Assembly: GCA_910577465.1 (NCBI GenBank) | Contig: CAJTMM010000004.1 | Coordinates: forward strand, 62,374 to 68,430 | Length of the DNA: 6,057 nucleotides | Direction of reading: 5' to 3' | Source: an uncultured Muribaculaceae bacterium | GTDB taxonomy: Bacteria > Bacteroidota > Bacteroidia > Bacteroidales > Muribaculaceae | In this document: positions 1 through 6,028 of the stretch, piece by piece | Layout of the letters: every line of letters begins with the position of its first letter | How positions within the stretch are numbered: position 1 is the stretch's first letter | The notes under the pieces: model-generated | Told to the model about the DNA's origin: nothing | What the model saw: the letters and a program-made list of their open reading frames with translations, nothing else | The model's database searches: none | Position numbers and translations under genes: made by a program

Positions 1-1785
1 TATGGCAGCCCACGCCGCCGGCGCGTAATTCGTGGGATGATACAGCCACAGGCTGCGCAATATCGGATAGTCCATCAGCTTATTTATCACAAGCTTGTCG
101 CGGCTGTTCGACATATATACAACAGTCTCCTCCAGTTTTTGTGCGAGCGACCGCAATTTCAACCTGTCATAACCGCGCAGCCAGTACGCCGGATAGCTCG
201 GTCGCACCGGGTTCTCCGCCAGAAACGCATCCGCGCTATTGCGCAGCGACTCCAGCATATCCCGTGCCACCGACGGCTCCACATCATCCATCACCAGCTC
301 CTTCATCTCTATATGGCGGGCCTCATTGCTCCCCACCAGCTTCCTGAAGAAGTTCAGATATGCGTCGCTGTTGAACACCGCCGAATCCTTCACAGCCTTG
401 TACGTGAAGAATATGCCTAACGGAAGCAGCACAGCCGAGCTCAGCCACATACCCTCCCACACGGCTATCCTGCCGTCGCGGGCCATCTTGTAGCCAGTAT
501 TGTCTATGATATAGTAGAATATAAACAGCAGCACCGATATCACAAGCGGCATACCCAGTCCGCCCTTGCGGATTATGGCACCCAGCGGAGCGCCGATGAA
601 GAAGAATATGATACAGGCAAACGACAGTGTGAATTTCTTCTGCAACTCTATGCTGTGGCGGCGTATCGTCTTACGGTCATCCTGCATCACCAGCCCCTTG
701 AACTCATACTCCTGCTTCTGGTACTTGGCCTTGTTAAGCGCCTGGTTTATATAATTGATTTGTGCCGACGAGTTCGACCCCTTCAGCAATGAATCCACAT
801 TTATCACCCTGTCGAGTTTCACATCCGGTATGCGTTCCTCCACCGTCTTGCCATCCTCTATCCGGCTCTCGCTGTAACGGAGTCCGAGATATGGAGCCTC
901 CATCACCTGCTTGCCGTACGTCCGGCCTATACTGTCCACTCTGAGCGACACCGAGTCTATCGTCGCCTGAAGTTCGGCTATATTCTTGCCCACATACTGG
1001 TTGCGCATACCATCCTCATCCATTCGGTTGAAGTTGGCGTCAAACTTCAGCAGTATCTCTTTCACGTCAAACGTCTCACGCCTGTAGGGCACATTTTTGG
1101 CATTTCCGGCACCAGCCTCGCGGAGATTCTCAAACGATTCCCCCTGCCACAACTTCAGAAACAGATGGTTCTTGTCCTCCGTCATAGCCAGTTTGCCCGA
1201 GTCGGCCAATATGATGCTCGCGTTGTCAAATCCCTTCGACAGGTCATAGATCATCACCTCATACAGCGTACCGCTGTCTCGGCCCTTCTCCTCCACATAC
1301 AGGTTGTACCCCGGTATCTGGTCATAGAACACCCCCTCGGGAATCTCAAGCTCGGGCGACTTCTGACGCATCGAGTACAGCAGCGTCCACATCTTCGTCT
1401 GAGCCACCGGAAGCACATTGTTCTGAAAAAAGAATGCGCCTATGGCTATCAGCACCATCAGTGCTATCAGCGGACGCATAGCCTTGATGAGCGACACGCC
1501 CGACGCCTTCATCGCCGTCAGCTCAAACTGCTCGCCCAGATTGCCGAACGTCATCAGCGACGCGAGCAGTATAGCCAGCGGCAACGCCATCGGTATCATC
1601 GTCAGAGCCGCATAGAAAAACAGCTCCGCTATCACATCCACGCCCAGGCCCTTCCCCACGAGGTCATCTATATAACGCCACAGGAACTGCATGAGCACGA
1701 TGAAAAGGCATATAAAAAACGTCATGACAAACAGAGGTACGAAACTCCGCAGCATGAACATATATAGTTTCTTTATTCCTAACAT
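1..1785 (-). CDS. LptF/LptG (YjgP/YjgQ) family permease, 3' end outside the window
   Basis: Inner-membrane permease of the lipopolysaccharide exporter. In the family, LptF and LptG pair with the ATPase LptB to lift LPS out of the inner membrane toward LptC and LptA. The frame is open from ATG at 1785 to the window edge (595 codons, no stop). Visible parts: a hydrophobic segment at about 16-35; a second at about 55-75, followed by the family motif FGNLGEQFELTAMKASG (80-96); a third at about 103-122; a periplasmic region of about 260 residues; then IELQKKF (379-385), helices near 384-403, 411-428 and 443-463, with GAPLGAIIRKGGLG (398-411) between the first two. After helix 6 comes a polar tail of at least 130 residues. 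E. coli LptF and LptG have about 360 residues, so this protein is long in both the periplasmic part and the tail. I cannot tell LptF from LptG. It has its own promoter at 1809-1840, so it need not be read through from adk. Isoleucine is mostly ATA in the stretches I checked. Confidence 0.93.
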   Translation of the reverse strand, partial: MLGIKKLYMFMLRSFVPLFVMTFFICLFIVLMQFLWRYIDDLVGKGLGVDVIAELFFYAALTMIPMALPLAILLASLMTFGNLGEQFELTAMKASGVSLIKAMRPLIALMVLIAIGAFFFQNNVLPVAQTKMWTLLYSMRQKSPELEIPEGVFYDQIPGYNLYVEEKGRDSGTLYEVMIYDLSKGFDNASIILADSGKLAMTEDKNHLFLKLWQGESFENLREAGAGNAKNVPYRRETFDVKEILLKFDANFNRMDEDGMRNQYVGKNIAELQATIDSVSLRVDSIGRTYGKQVMEAPYLGLRYSESRIEDGKTVEERIPDVKLDRVINVDSLLKGSNSSAQINYINQALNKAKYQKQEYEFKGLVMQDDRKTIRRHSIELQKKFTLSFACIIFFFIGAPLGAIIRKGGLGMPLVISVLLFIFYYIIDNTGYKMARDGRIAVWEGMWLSSAVLLPLGIFFTYKAVKDSAVFNSDAYLNFFRKLVGSNEARHIEMKELVMDDVEPSVARDMLESLRNSADAFLAENPVRPSYPAYWLRGYDRLKLRSLAQKLEETVVYMSNSRDKLVINKLMDYPILRSLWLYHPTNYAPAAWAAI

Positions 1786-1808
1786 TGAGTGCCTATTACA
1801 TTATACTG

Positions 1809-1840
1809 CAAAAATACGAATAAGTGAGCGCAAAGCCAAA
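1809..1840 (-). promoter_or_regulatory. Bacteroidota-type sigma-70 promoter for the permease gene
   Basis: On the minus strand a TTTG box (1837-1840) lies exactly 20 bp upstream of TATTTTTG (1809-1816). This fits the Bacteroidota housekeeping consensus TTTG-N19/21-TAnnTTTG at every fixed position. The -7 box ends 23 bp before the permease ATG, which predicts a leader of only about 15-18 bases. Both boxes are part of the tandem repeat, so the repeat appears to supply the promoter. Transcription start was not measured; the call rests on motif and spacing. Confidence 0.65.
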
Positions 1841-1961
1841 TTTATTTGAGCATTGCCGAACGTGAGTATTTTGGACGGAGTCAAAAATACCGAGCGAAAG
1901 TAATGCCAAATTTATTTGGGCTTTGCCGAACGTGAGTATTTAAGACGTCAGTCAAAAATAC
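1809..1961. repeat. Tandem imperfect repeat of about 70 bp, two units plus a remnant
   Basis: Unit 1 spans 1809-1881 (73 bp), unit 2 spans 1882-1952 (71 bp), and the start of a third unit remains at 1953-1961. Each unit begins with CAAAAATAC, then has a GAGCG stretch, the core GCCAAATTTATTTG (1835-1848 and 1905-1918), TTGCCGAACGTGAGTATTT (1853-1871 and 1923-1941) and a variable end. Two hairpins occur per unit. Hairpin A centres on the palindrome CAAAT-TT-ATTTG. Hairpin B pairs GTATTTT (1866-1872) with AAAATAC (1884-1890), and GTATTT (1936-1941) with AAATAC (1956-1961), with an inner GAC/GTC stem in both. No reading frame of interest is present. It looks like a REP-like intergenic element; no transposase is near. 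Whether copies exist elsewhere in the genome cannot be seen here. Confidence 0.75.
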
Positions 1962-1994
1962 GGATGGCTCCACCCTCCACGGGCAAGCCATCCG
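1961..1994 (-). terminator. Candidate Rho-independent terminator downstream of adk
   Basis: CGGATGGCT (1961-1969) is a perfect 9-bp inverted match to AGCCATCCG (1986-1994) across a 16-base loop that could add a few CCC/GGG pairs. Read on the minus strand, as the adk message would be, the stem is followed at once by TATTTTTG. The tract is therefore T-rich but has one A. It lies about 60 bases after the adk stop. The T-rich tract is also the end of the tandem repeat. Confidence 0.55.
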
Positions 1995-2005
1995 CCATAT
2001 CGTCA

Positions 2006-2031
2006 GCGTCACGCCCCGCGTTCGGGGACGC
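2006..2031. other. GC-rich hairpin between adk stop and terminator
   Basis: CCCCG (2014-2018) and CGGGG (2023-2027) form a 5-bp stem with a CGTT loop. An outer GCGT (2006-2009) / ACGC (2028-2031) stem can add to it if four bases bulge out on one side. It lies 22 bases past the adk stop and has no T-tract after it, so on its own it is a poor terminator. It may protect the 3' end of the hpt-adk message; that is inference. Confidence 0.35.
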
Positions 2032-2053
2032 ATCCGCCATCTATTCTATCTGT

Positions 2054-2632
2054 TTATTCCTTCGTATCCTTCAGCGACTCGCGTATGGAATTGAATATCT
2101 CGTCTATGCTGCCCGAGCCTTTGATTCCGTGGTACTTACCCTCGTTCTGATAATACTCGCGCAAGGGAGCGGTCTGTTTATTGTACACCTCCAGACGGTT
2201 GTTTATCGTCTCAAGGTTATCGTCGCTGCGGCCGCTCTCAAGTCCGCGCTTCAGCAGACGCTCCACGAGCTCCTCATCCTCAACTTCCAGACCCACTACG
2301 GCATGAACCTTCGAGCCGCGCTTCGCAAGCATCTCTTTCAGCGCCTTTGCCTGTTCTATCGTGCGGGGAAATCCGTCGAATATCACACCTGCGGCAGTCT
2401 CCGGATTGCTCTCCAGCGTATGCTCCAGTATATCTATCATCAGATTGTCGGGTATCAGATGACCCTTCGAGATATATTCATTTGCCACACGGCCAAGCTG
2501 TGTGTCGCGGGCTATATGGTCGCGTAATAGCTCACCGGTCGATATATGGTACAGACCGTACTCATCTATTAGGCGCGCGCTCTGTGTGCCCTTGCCACTG
2601 CCGGGAGCGCCAAAAACAACTAAATTATACAT
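2054..2632 (-). CDS. adk: Adenylate kinase
   Basis: Cytosolic enzyme that interconverts ATP plus AMP and two ADP, setting the adenylate balance. The 192-residue protein opens with the P-loop GAPGSGKGT (8-16), followed by the AMP-binding segment HISTGELLR (29-37) and DGFPR (86-90). Conserved arginines appear at RLLKR (125-129), GRSDDN (134-139) and NNRL (144-147). The LID region between these is short, with no room for the long four-cysteine or Gram-negative LID insert; this is the compact form usual in Bacteroidota, and the length fits (about 190). The start at 2632 places the P-loop at the expected distance. It follows hpt by 48 bp on the same strand. I found no TAnnTTTG box in that gap, so hpt-adk is probably one transcript. 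Isoleucine codons are 12 ATA, 2 ATC and no ATT. Confidence 0.97.
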   Translation of the reverse strand: MYNLVVFGAPGSGKGTQSARLIDEYGLYHISTGELLRDHIARDTQLGRVANEYISKGHLIPDNLMIDILEHTLESNPETAAGVIFDGFPRTIEQAKALKEMLAKRGSKVHAVVGLEVEDEELVERLLKRGLESGRSDDNLETINNRLEVYNKQTAPLREYYQNEGKYHGIKGSGSIDEIFNSIRESLKDTKE

Positions 2633-2679
2633 CCTGTTTCTATCTATTTTATAAACGTTAAGTATTCCTATCGATGAAC

Positions 2680-3231
2680 TTATTGGTCATGTTCCGGGCT
2701 CAGCACCCATATATCCGGAAGGTTGCGTGCCAGCCCGTCAAGGTCAAGACCGAAACCGATTATGAAATCCGACGGTATCTCAAATCCCACATAATCCGGC
2801 TTCACATCCGTCTGCAGCGATTCAGGCTTGAACAGCAGCGTGGCTATCTTCACATCCGACGGATTCTGCTTCTTCAGGTCACCCACCAGATTGGCTATTG
2901 TCTTGCCCGTATCCACGATATCCTCTATCACTATCACAGTGCGGCCCGCGATATCCTCCGACAGACCCAGCACCTCCTTGACCACTCCGGTCGAGCTGGT
3001 GCCCTCGTAGCTTTTCAGACGTATGAACGATATCTCCGCATCCTCCAGTTGCACGGCTCGGAACAGATCCGCAGCAAAGGGAAATGCGCCGTTGAGCACA
3101 CACAGGAACAGCGGACGTGTTCCCTTGCAATCTTCCGTTATCTTCGCGGCAAGCTCCTTGATGCGGGCCTGTATCTTGTCATTCTCCAAGTAGGGAACAA
3201 AGGTCAGTCCTTTGTATGTAACCTGTCTCAT
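2680..3231 (-). CDS. hpt: Hypoxanthine phosphoribosyltransferase
   Basis: Purine salvage enzyme of the cytosol. It joins hypoxanthine, and in many members guanine, to PRPP to give IMP or GMP. With the start at 3231 it has 183 residues. Visible motifs are the LNG loop (46-48), the flexible loop region KSYEGTSSTG (73-82), the PRPP motif VIVIEDIVDTGKT (99-111) with the acidic pair E103-D104, the purine-contacting lysine in LLFKPES (K136), and the C-terminal PDYVGFEIP with later D164 and R169. Start choice: ATG 3231 has GGAAA a few bases upstream and begins MRQVTYKGLTFVPYL, as relatives do. ATG 3237 would add two residues. The longer frame to 3270 starts at a TTG that lies inside the presumed promoter -7 box, so I reject it. 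The gene is divergent from nnr and leads into adk. Confidence 0.95.
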   Translation of the reverse strand: MRQVTYKGLTFVPYLENDKIQARIKELAAKITEDCKGTRPLFLCVLNGAFPFAADLFRAVQLEDAEISFIRLKSYEGTSSTGVVKEVLGLSEDIAGRTVIVIEDIVDTGKTIANLVGDLKKQNPSDVKIATLLFKPESLQTDVKPDYVGFEIPSDFIIGFGLDLDGLARNLPDIWVLSPEHDQ

Positions 3232-3267
3232 CGGCATTTCCAAATAAAATATAACTTTAAATTGGCG

Positions 3268-3299
3268 CAAAATTACTAAAAATCTCCATCAGTGAAAAA
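3268..3299 (-). promoter_or_regulatory. Candidate promoter of the hpt-adk transcript
   Basis: TAATTTTG on the minus strand (3268-3275) matches the Bacteroidota -7 box TAnnTTTG. About 20 bp upstream there is only a T-run (minus strand of 3294-3300) in place of TTTG, so the -33 box is weak. Transcription would start near 3260 and give a leader of about 30 bases before the hpt ATG at 3231. Confidence 0.45.
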
Positions 3300-3316
3300 A
3301 GAATTTTATAATTTTG
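3285..3316 (+). promoter_or_regulatory. Candidate promoter of the nnr-DUF4831 transcript
   Basis: TAATTTTG (3309-3316) on the plus strand matches the Bacteroidota -7 box. No TTTG is seen at the right spacing (3285-3289 reads TCCAT), so the upstream half is poor. It points away from the identical box for hpt, with 33 bp between the two, so the two upstream regions overlap. The predicted leader to the nnr ATG is about 60 bases. Confidence 0.4.
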
Positions 3317-3343
3317 TATTCGTTAATTTACCTATGATATATC

Positions 3344-3360
3344 CGGTTGGCTCCTAACCG
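3344..3360 (+). other. Small hairpin in the nnr leader
   Basis: CGGTT (3344-3348) pairs with AACCG (3356-3360) around a 7-base loop, and a G-T wobble could lengthen the stem by one. It lies in the predicted leader, 26 bases before the nnr start. There is no T-tract after it, so it is not a terminator, and it matches no riboswitch I know. Confidence 0.3.
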
Positions 3361-3386
3361 ATGCCGGCCATCAAGCATAAGCGACA

Positions 3387-4922
3387 ATGAAACTTTTCAC
3401 CAACGAAGATATCCGCGCCATCGAGCGGGCCACCATTTCATCCGAAGGTATCAGCGCCATCACTCTCGTCGACAGGGTCGCCGAAGCGGTGGCAACGGAG
3501 ATTGCTGCCCACTGGCGCCCGTCTCGGCGCACAATCGTCTTTGCCGGACCGGGCAACAACGGTGCCGACGCACTCGCCGTTGCCATGCAGCTAATCGACC
3601 GGGGTTTCAACCCCGCCGTTTATCTCTTCAACATCGGCGGCAACTCCATCAAGGACGACTGCAAGCACCTGCGCGACAAGTTCCGCGCCACGCATCCACA
3701 GGCAGACTTCCACGAGATTATCAACACCTTCAATACCCCCGACATCGGAGCTTCCGACCTCGTCGTCGACGGACTCTTCGGCTCCGGACTGCGCGAACCG
3801 CTCACCGGTGGCTTCATGGCACTCGTGCGCTACATCAATGAGTCCGGTGCCACAGTGGTCTCTATCGACATCCCCAGCGGCATGTTCAGCGAGTGGAACA
3901 ATCGTGCCCAGACTCGCAACATCATCCACGCCCACCTCACTCTCGCCGTCCAGTTCCCCCGCATCGCGTTCTTCTTTGCCGACAATGCCGAACTCGTCGG
4001 ACGTTGGAAAGTGCTCGACATCGGGCTGAGCCGCGAAGCCACCGACAATCGCAAATCCAATTTCCACCTCATCGAGGAAGCCGAGATACGGAGCCTGCTC
4101 AAACCCCGCCCCGCTTTTTGCAGCAAAGCCGACTTCGGTTCGGCATGTATCGTCGCAGGCCGCTTCGGCATGGTGGGGGCAGCCGTGCTCTCGGCAACCG
4201 CAGCTCTGCGGGCAGGTGCCGGCAAGGTCACCCTCTTTGCTCCACAGTGCGCCTATCAGATAGCGCAGACCGCCATACCCGAAGCCATGTTCGAGTCCGA
4301 CGACGACAAGCTCATGCTTTCCGACATACGTCTCGACCGCAAATACTCCGCCATCGGCATTGGACCAGGCATTGGCACGGGCGAACCCACCGTCAACGCG
4401 CTCGAACGCTTCATCAAGGCGGCAAACAAGCCTTTGGTCATCGATGCCGACGCGCTCAATTGCATCGCGCTGCGCCCATCCATGCTCAATCACCTCCCCA
4501 TCCTCTCCGTCCTAACACCCCACGCCGGTGAGTTCGACCGCCTGTTCGGCGAGCACACCTCCGACGAGGCTCGTCTCGTCAAGGCTCTCGAGGTGTCGCG
4601 CTACCACAATATCCTCATCCTCCTCAAAGGCCGCTACACCGCCCTCGTCCGTCCCGACGGCAAAGTCTACTTCAACTCCTCCGGCACTCCCGCCCTTGCC
4701 ACCCCCGGCAGCGGCGATGTCCTCACCGGCATCATCACCGCCCTCATGGCACAGGGCTACAAACCCGAGGTAAGCGCCATCATTGCCGCCTATGTCCACG
4801 GTGTGGCAGGCGACATCGCGGCATCCACCCACGGTACCTACGGCGTGCTCGCATCCGACATTGCCGCAGCCACCGGAAAGGCAATCATGCAGATTATGCA
4901 ACCGCGCACATCCTTCAATTGA
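3387..4922 (+). CDS. nnr: Bifunctional NAD(P)H-hydrate epimerase / ADP-dependent NAD(P)H-hydrate dehydratase
   Basis: Metabolite-repair enzyme of 511 residues. The N-terminal YjeF_N domain (about 1-225) interconverts the R and S hydrates of NADH and NADPH. The C-terminal ribokinase-fold domain (about 235-505) dehydrates the S form using ADP. Epimerase motifs: FAGPGNNGADALAVA (52-66), VVDGLFGSGL (126-135) and SIDIPSG (159-165). Dehydratase motifs: KADFG (247-251), GRFGMVGAAVLSATAALRAG (258-277), GIGPGIGTG (324-332), VIDADALN (351-358), LTPHAGEFDRLFG (376-388), LLKGRYT (412-418) and GSGDVLTG (441-448) with catalytic D444. The usual NNGGDG of the epimerase reads NNGADA here, but both asparagines and the aspartate remain. 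Two-domain length is normal for Bacteroidota. The ATG at 3387 gives the expected N-terminus and, as often in this phylum, has no Shine-Dalgarno. Isoleucine codons are 31 ATC, 8 ATT and 4 ATA, unlike adk and hpt. Confidence 0.95.
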   Translation: MKLFTNEDIRAIERATISSEGISAITLVDRVAEAVATEIAAHWRPSRRTIVFAGPGNNGADALAVAMQLIDRGFNPAVYLFNIGGNSIKDDCKHLRDKFRATHPQADFHEIINTFNTPDIGASDLVVDGLFGSGLREPLTGGFMALVRYINESGATVVSIDIPSGMFSEWNNRAQTRNIIHAHLTLAVQFPRIAFFFADNAELVGRWKVLDIGLSREATDNRKSNFHLIEEAEIRSLLKPRPAFCSKADFGSACIVAGRFGMVGAAVLSATAALRAGAGKVTLFAPQCAYQIAQTAIPEAMFESDDDKLMLSDIRLDRKYSAIGIGPGIGTGEPTVNALERFIKAANKPLVIDADALNCIALRPSMLNHLPILSVLTPHAGEFDRLFGEHTSDEARLVKALEVSRYHNILILLKGRYTALVRPDGKVYFNSSGTPALATPGSGDVLTGIITALMAQGYKPEVSAIIAAYVHGVAGDIAASTHGTYGVLASDIAAATGKAIMQIMQPRTSFN

Positions 4923-4948
4923 TTTCACTCTCATCCCCATACACACTC

Positions 4949-6028
4949 ATGAAACAGATACTCCTTCCGCTGCTCATAATGCTACTCGGCGCCACTGCCG
5001 CCACAGCACAGACCACACAGAAACTCACCGCCTCGAAAATCAACGAGTACGGGCTCATCTACACCCTCCCCAACACCGTCATCGACCTCACCATCGAAGC
5101 CGAAAAGACCGTGAAGCAACCCGGCGAATTTTTCCGCTACGCCAAGAAATACCTCGGCATCGACCCCATAACCCAACCATCCACCACCTTCACCCTTAAA
5201 AGCGTCATAGCCACCCCGCGCGGCGTCACCGACCAGGACGAACGTTACCTCGTGCAGTTCAAATCCGGCTCCGCACCCTTCATCATGCTCAACGATGCCG
5301 ATTTCCCTTTGGCTATCAACACCGAGCAGATACCCGAAGCGGCAGCACCCGCCTTACCCGTGGCTCAGGAGCCCCGCCCCACCATTCTACAGACACCCTA
5401 CGCCGCCCAGGCAGTGACCGCTGAGATGCTGCAAAGCCCATCATCCGCCAAACGCGCCGAGCTTGCCGCCGCACGCATCTACGAACTCCGCCAGAACCGC
5501 AACGACATCATCTCCGGCACTGCCGACCAGATGCCATCCGACGGACAAGCAATGAAACTCGCCCTCGACAACCTCGCCGCGCAGGAAGAAGCACTCACAG
5601 CTATGTTCATAGGCACCACGCAGACATCCACGCAGGTACGCACCTACACCGTCACCCCCGCCGACACCGACTCGCGCACCATTCCCGCACGTCTCTCGGC
5701 AACCGACGGACTCGTCGACGCCGACAACCTCGCCGGCGACCCCATCTACCTCGACCTACGCATCACCCAACGTGGCACACTGCCCGAAAACGAGAAAGGC
5801 GAGACAAAACGCTTCCCCAAAGGCGGACTCGCATACCGCATCCCCGGTCAGGCGCAACTCACAGCCACCTTTGCCGGCAACGCCATCCTGAGCACCACCA
5901 TCGACATAGCACAGTACGGCGTAGTATTCGGACTCGACCCCAACCTCTTCACCGACAAGAAAGCACCCGCCTACGCCATCTTCAACCCCATCACCGGCGC
6001 CCTAACCGAACTCGGCACCCTCCAATAA
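4949..6028 (+). CDS. DUF4831 family exported protein of unknown function
   Basis: Protein of 359 residues whose biochemical role I do not know. It begins with a signal peptide: K2, a hydrophobic run ILLPLLIMLLGA (4-15), then ATAATAQ with a likely signal peptidase I cut after A20 (ATA before Q21). There is no lipobox cysteine, so it should be free in the periplasm or exported further, not a lipoprotein. Family-like blocks I recognise are GLIYTLPNTVIDLTIEAEKT (35-54) with PGEFFRYAKKYLG (58-70), ARIYELRQNRNDIISG (175-190), MPSDGQAMKLAL (195-206) and QEEALTAMFIG (212-222). The second half is threonine-rich and probably beta-structured (FPKGGLAYRIPGQA, 289-302). The family assignment is from memory of Bacteroidota DUF4831 proteins. 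ATG 4949 is chosen because it opens the signal peptide; a TTG at 4919 would add ten polar residues. It follows nnr by 26 bp without a terminator, so co-transcription is likely. Downstream 6029-6057 is C-rich with no clear terminator. Confidence 0.85.
   Translation: MKQILLPLLIMLLGATAATAQTTQKLTASKINEYGLIYTLPNTVIDLTIEAEKTVKQPGEFFRYAKKYLGIDPITQPSTTFTLKSVIATPRGVTDQDERYLVQFKSGSAPFIMLNDADFPLAINTEQIPEAAAPALPVAQEPRPTILQTPYAAQAVTAEMLQSPSSAKRAELAAARIYELRQNRNDIISGTADQMPSDGQAMKLALDNLAAQEEALTAMFIGTTQTSTQVRTYTVTPADTDSRTIPARLSATDGLVDADNLAGDPIYLDLRITQRGTLPENEKGETKRFPKGGLAYRIPGQAQLTATFAGNAILSTTIDIAQYGVVFGLDPNLFTDKKAPAYAIFNPITGALTELGTLQ

Noticed and set aside
1165..1767. 200-codon plus-strand frame over the permease
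   Set aside because: Its product is rich in H, R and Q, typical of an antisense shadow, while the minus strand encodes membrane helices and LptF/G motifs.
1809..1961. CRISPR array
   Set aside because: There are only two imperfect units, without unique spacers between them, and no cas gene is present.
1989..2040. 10-bp direct repeat CATCCGCCAT (1989-1998 and 2031-2040) as an insertion or attachment site
   Set aside because: It is too short, the 32 bp between the copies is just a hairpin, and no recombinase gene lies near.
1916..2527. 203-codon plus-strand frame over the adk region
   Set aside because: It is antisense to adk, whose P-loop and DGFPR motifs are clear; the frame's product resembles no family and starts inside the repeat.
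3232..3270. Longer hpt start adding 13 residues
   Set aside because: The start codon there is TTG within the presumed -7 box, and relatives begin near the ATG at 3231 or 3237.
3591..4493. 300-codon minus-strand frame over nnr
   Set aside because: It is the shadow of a GC-rich gene with C-ending codons; nnr has all its motifs in frame and the antisense product is low in recognisable structure.
4919..4948. TTG start of the DUF4831 gene overlapping the nnr stop
   Set aside because: It would put ten polar residues before a well-formed signal peptide that begins at ATG 4949.
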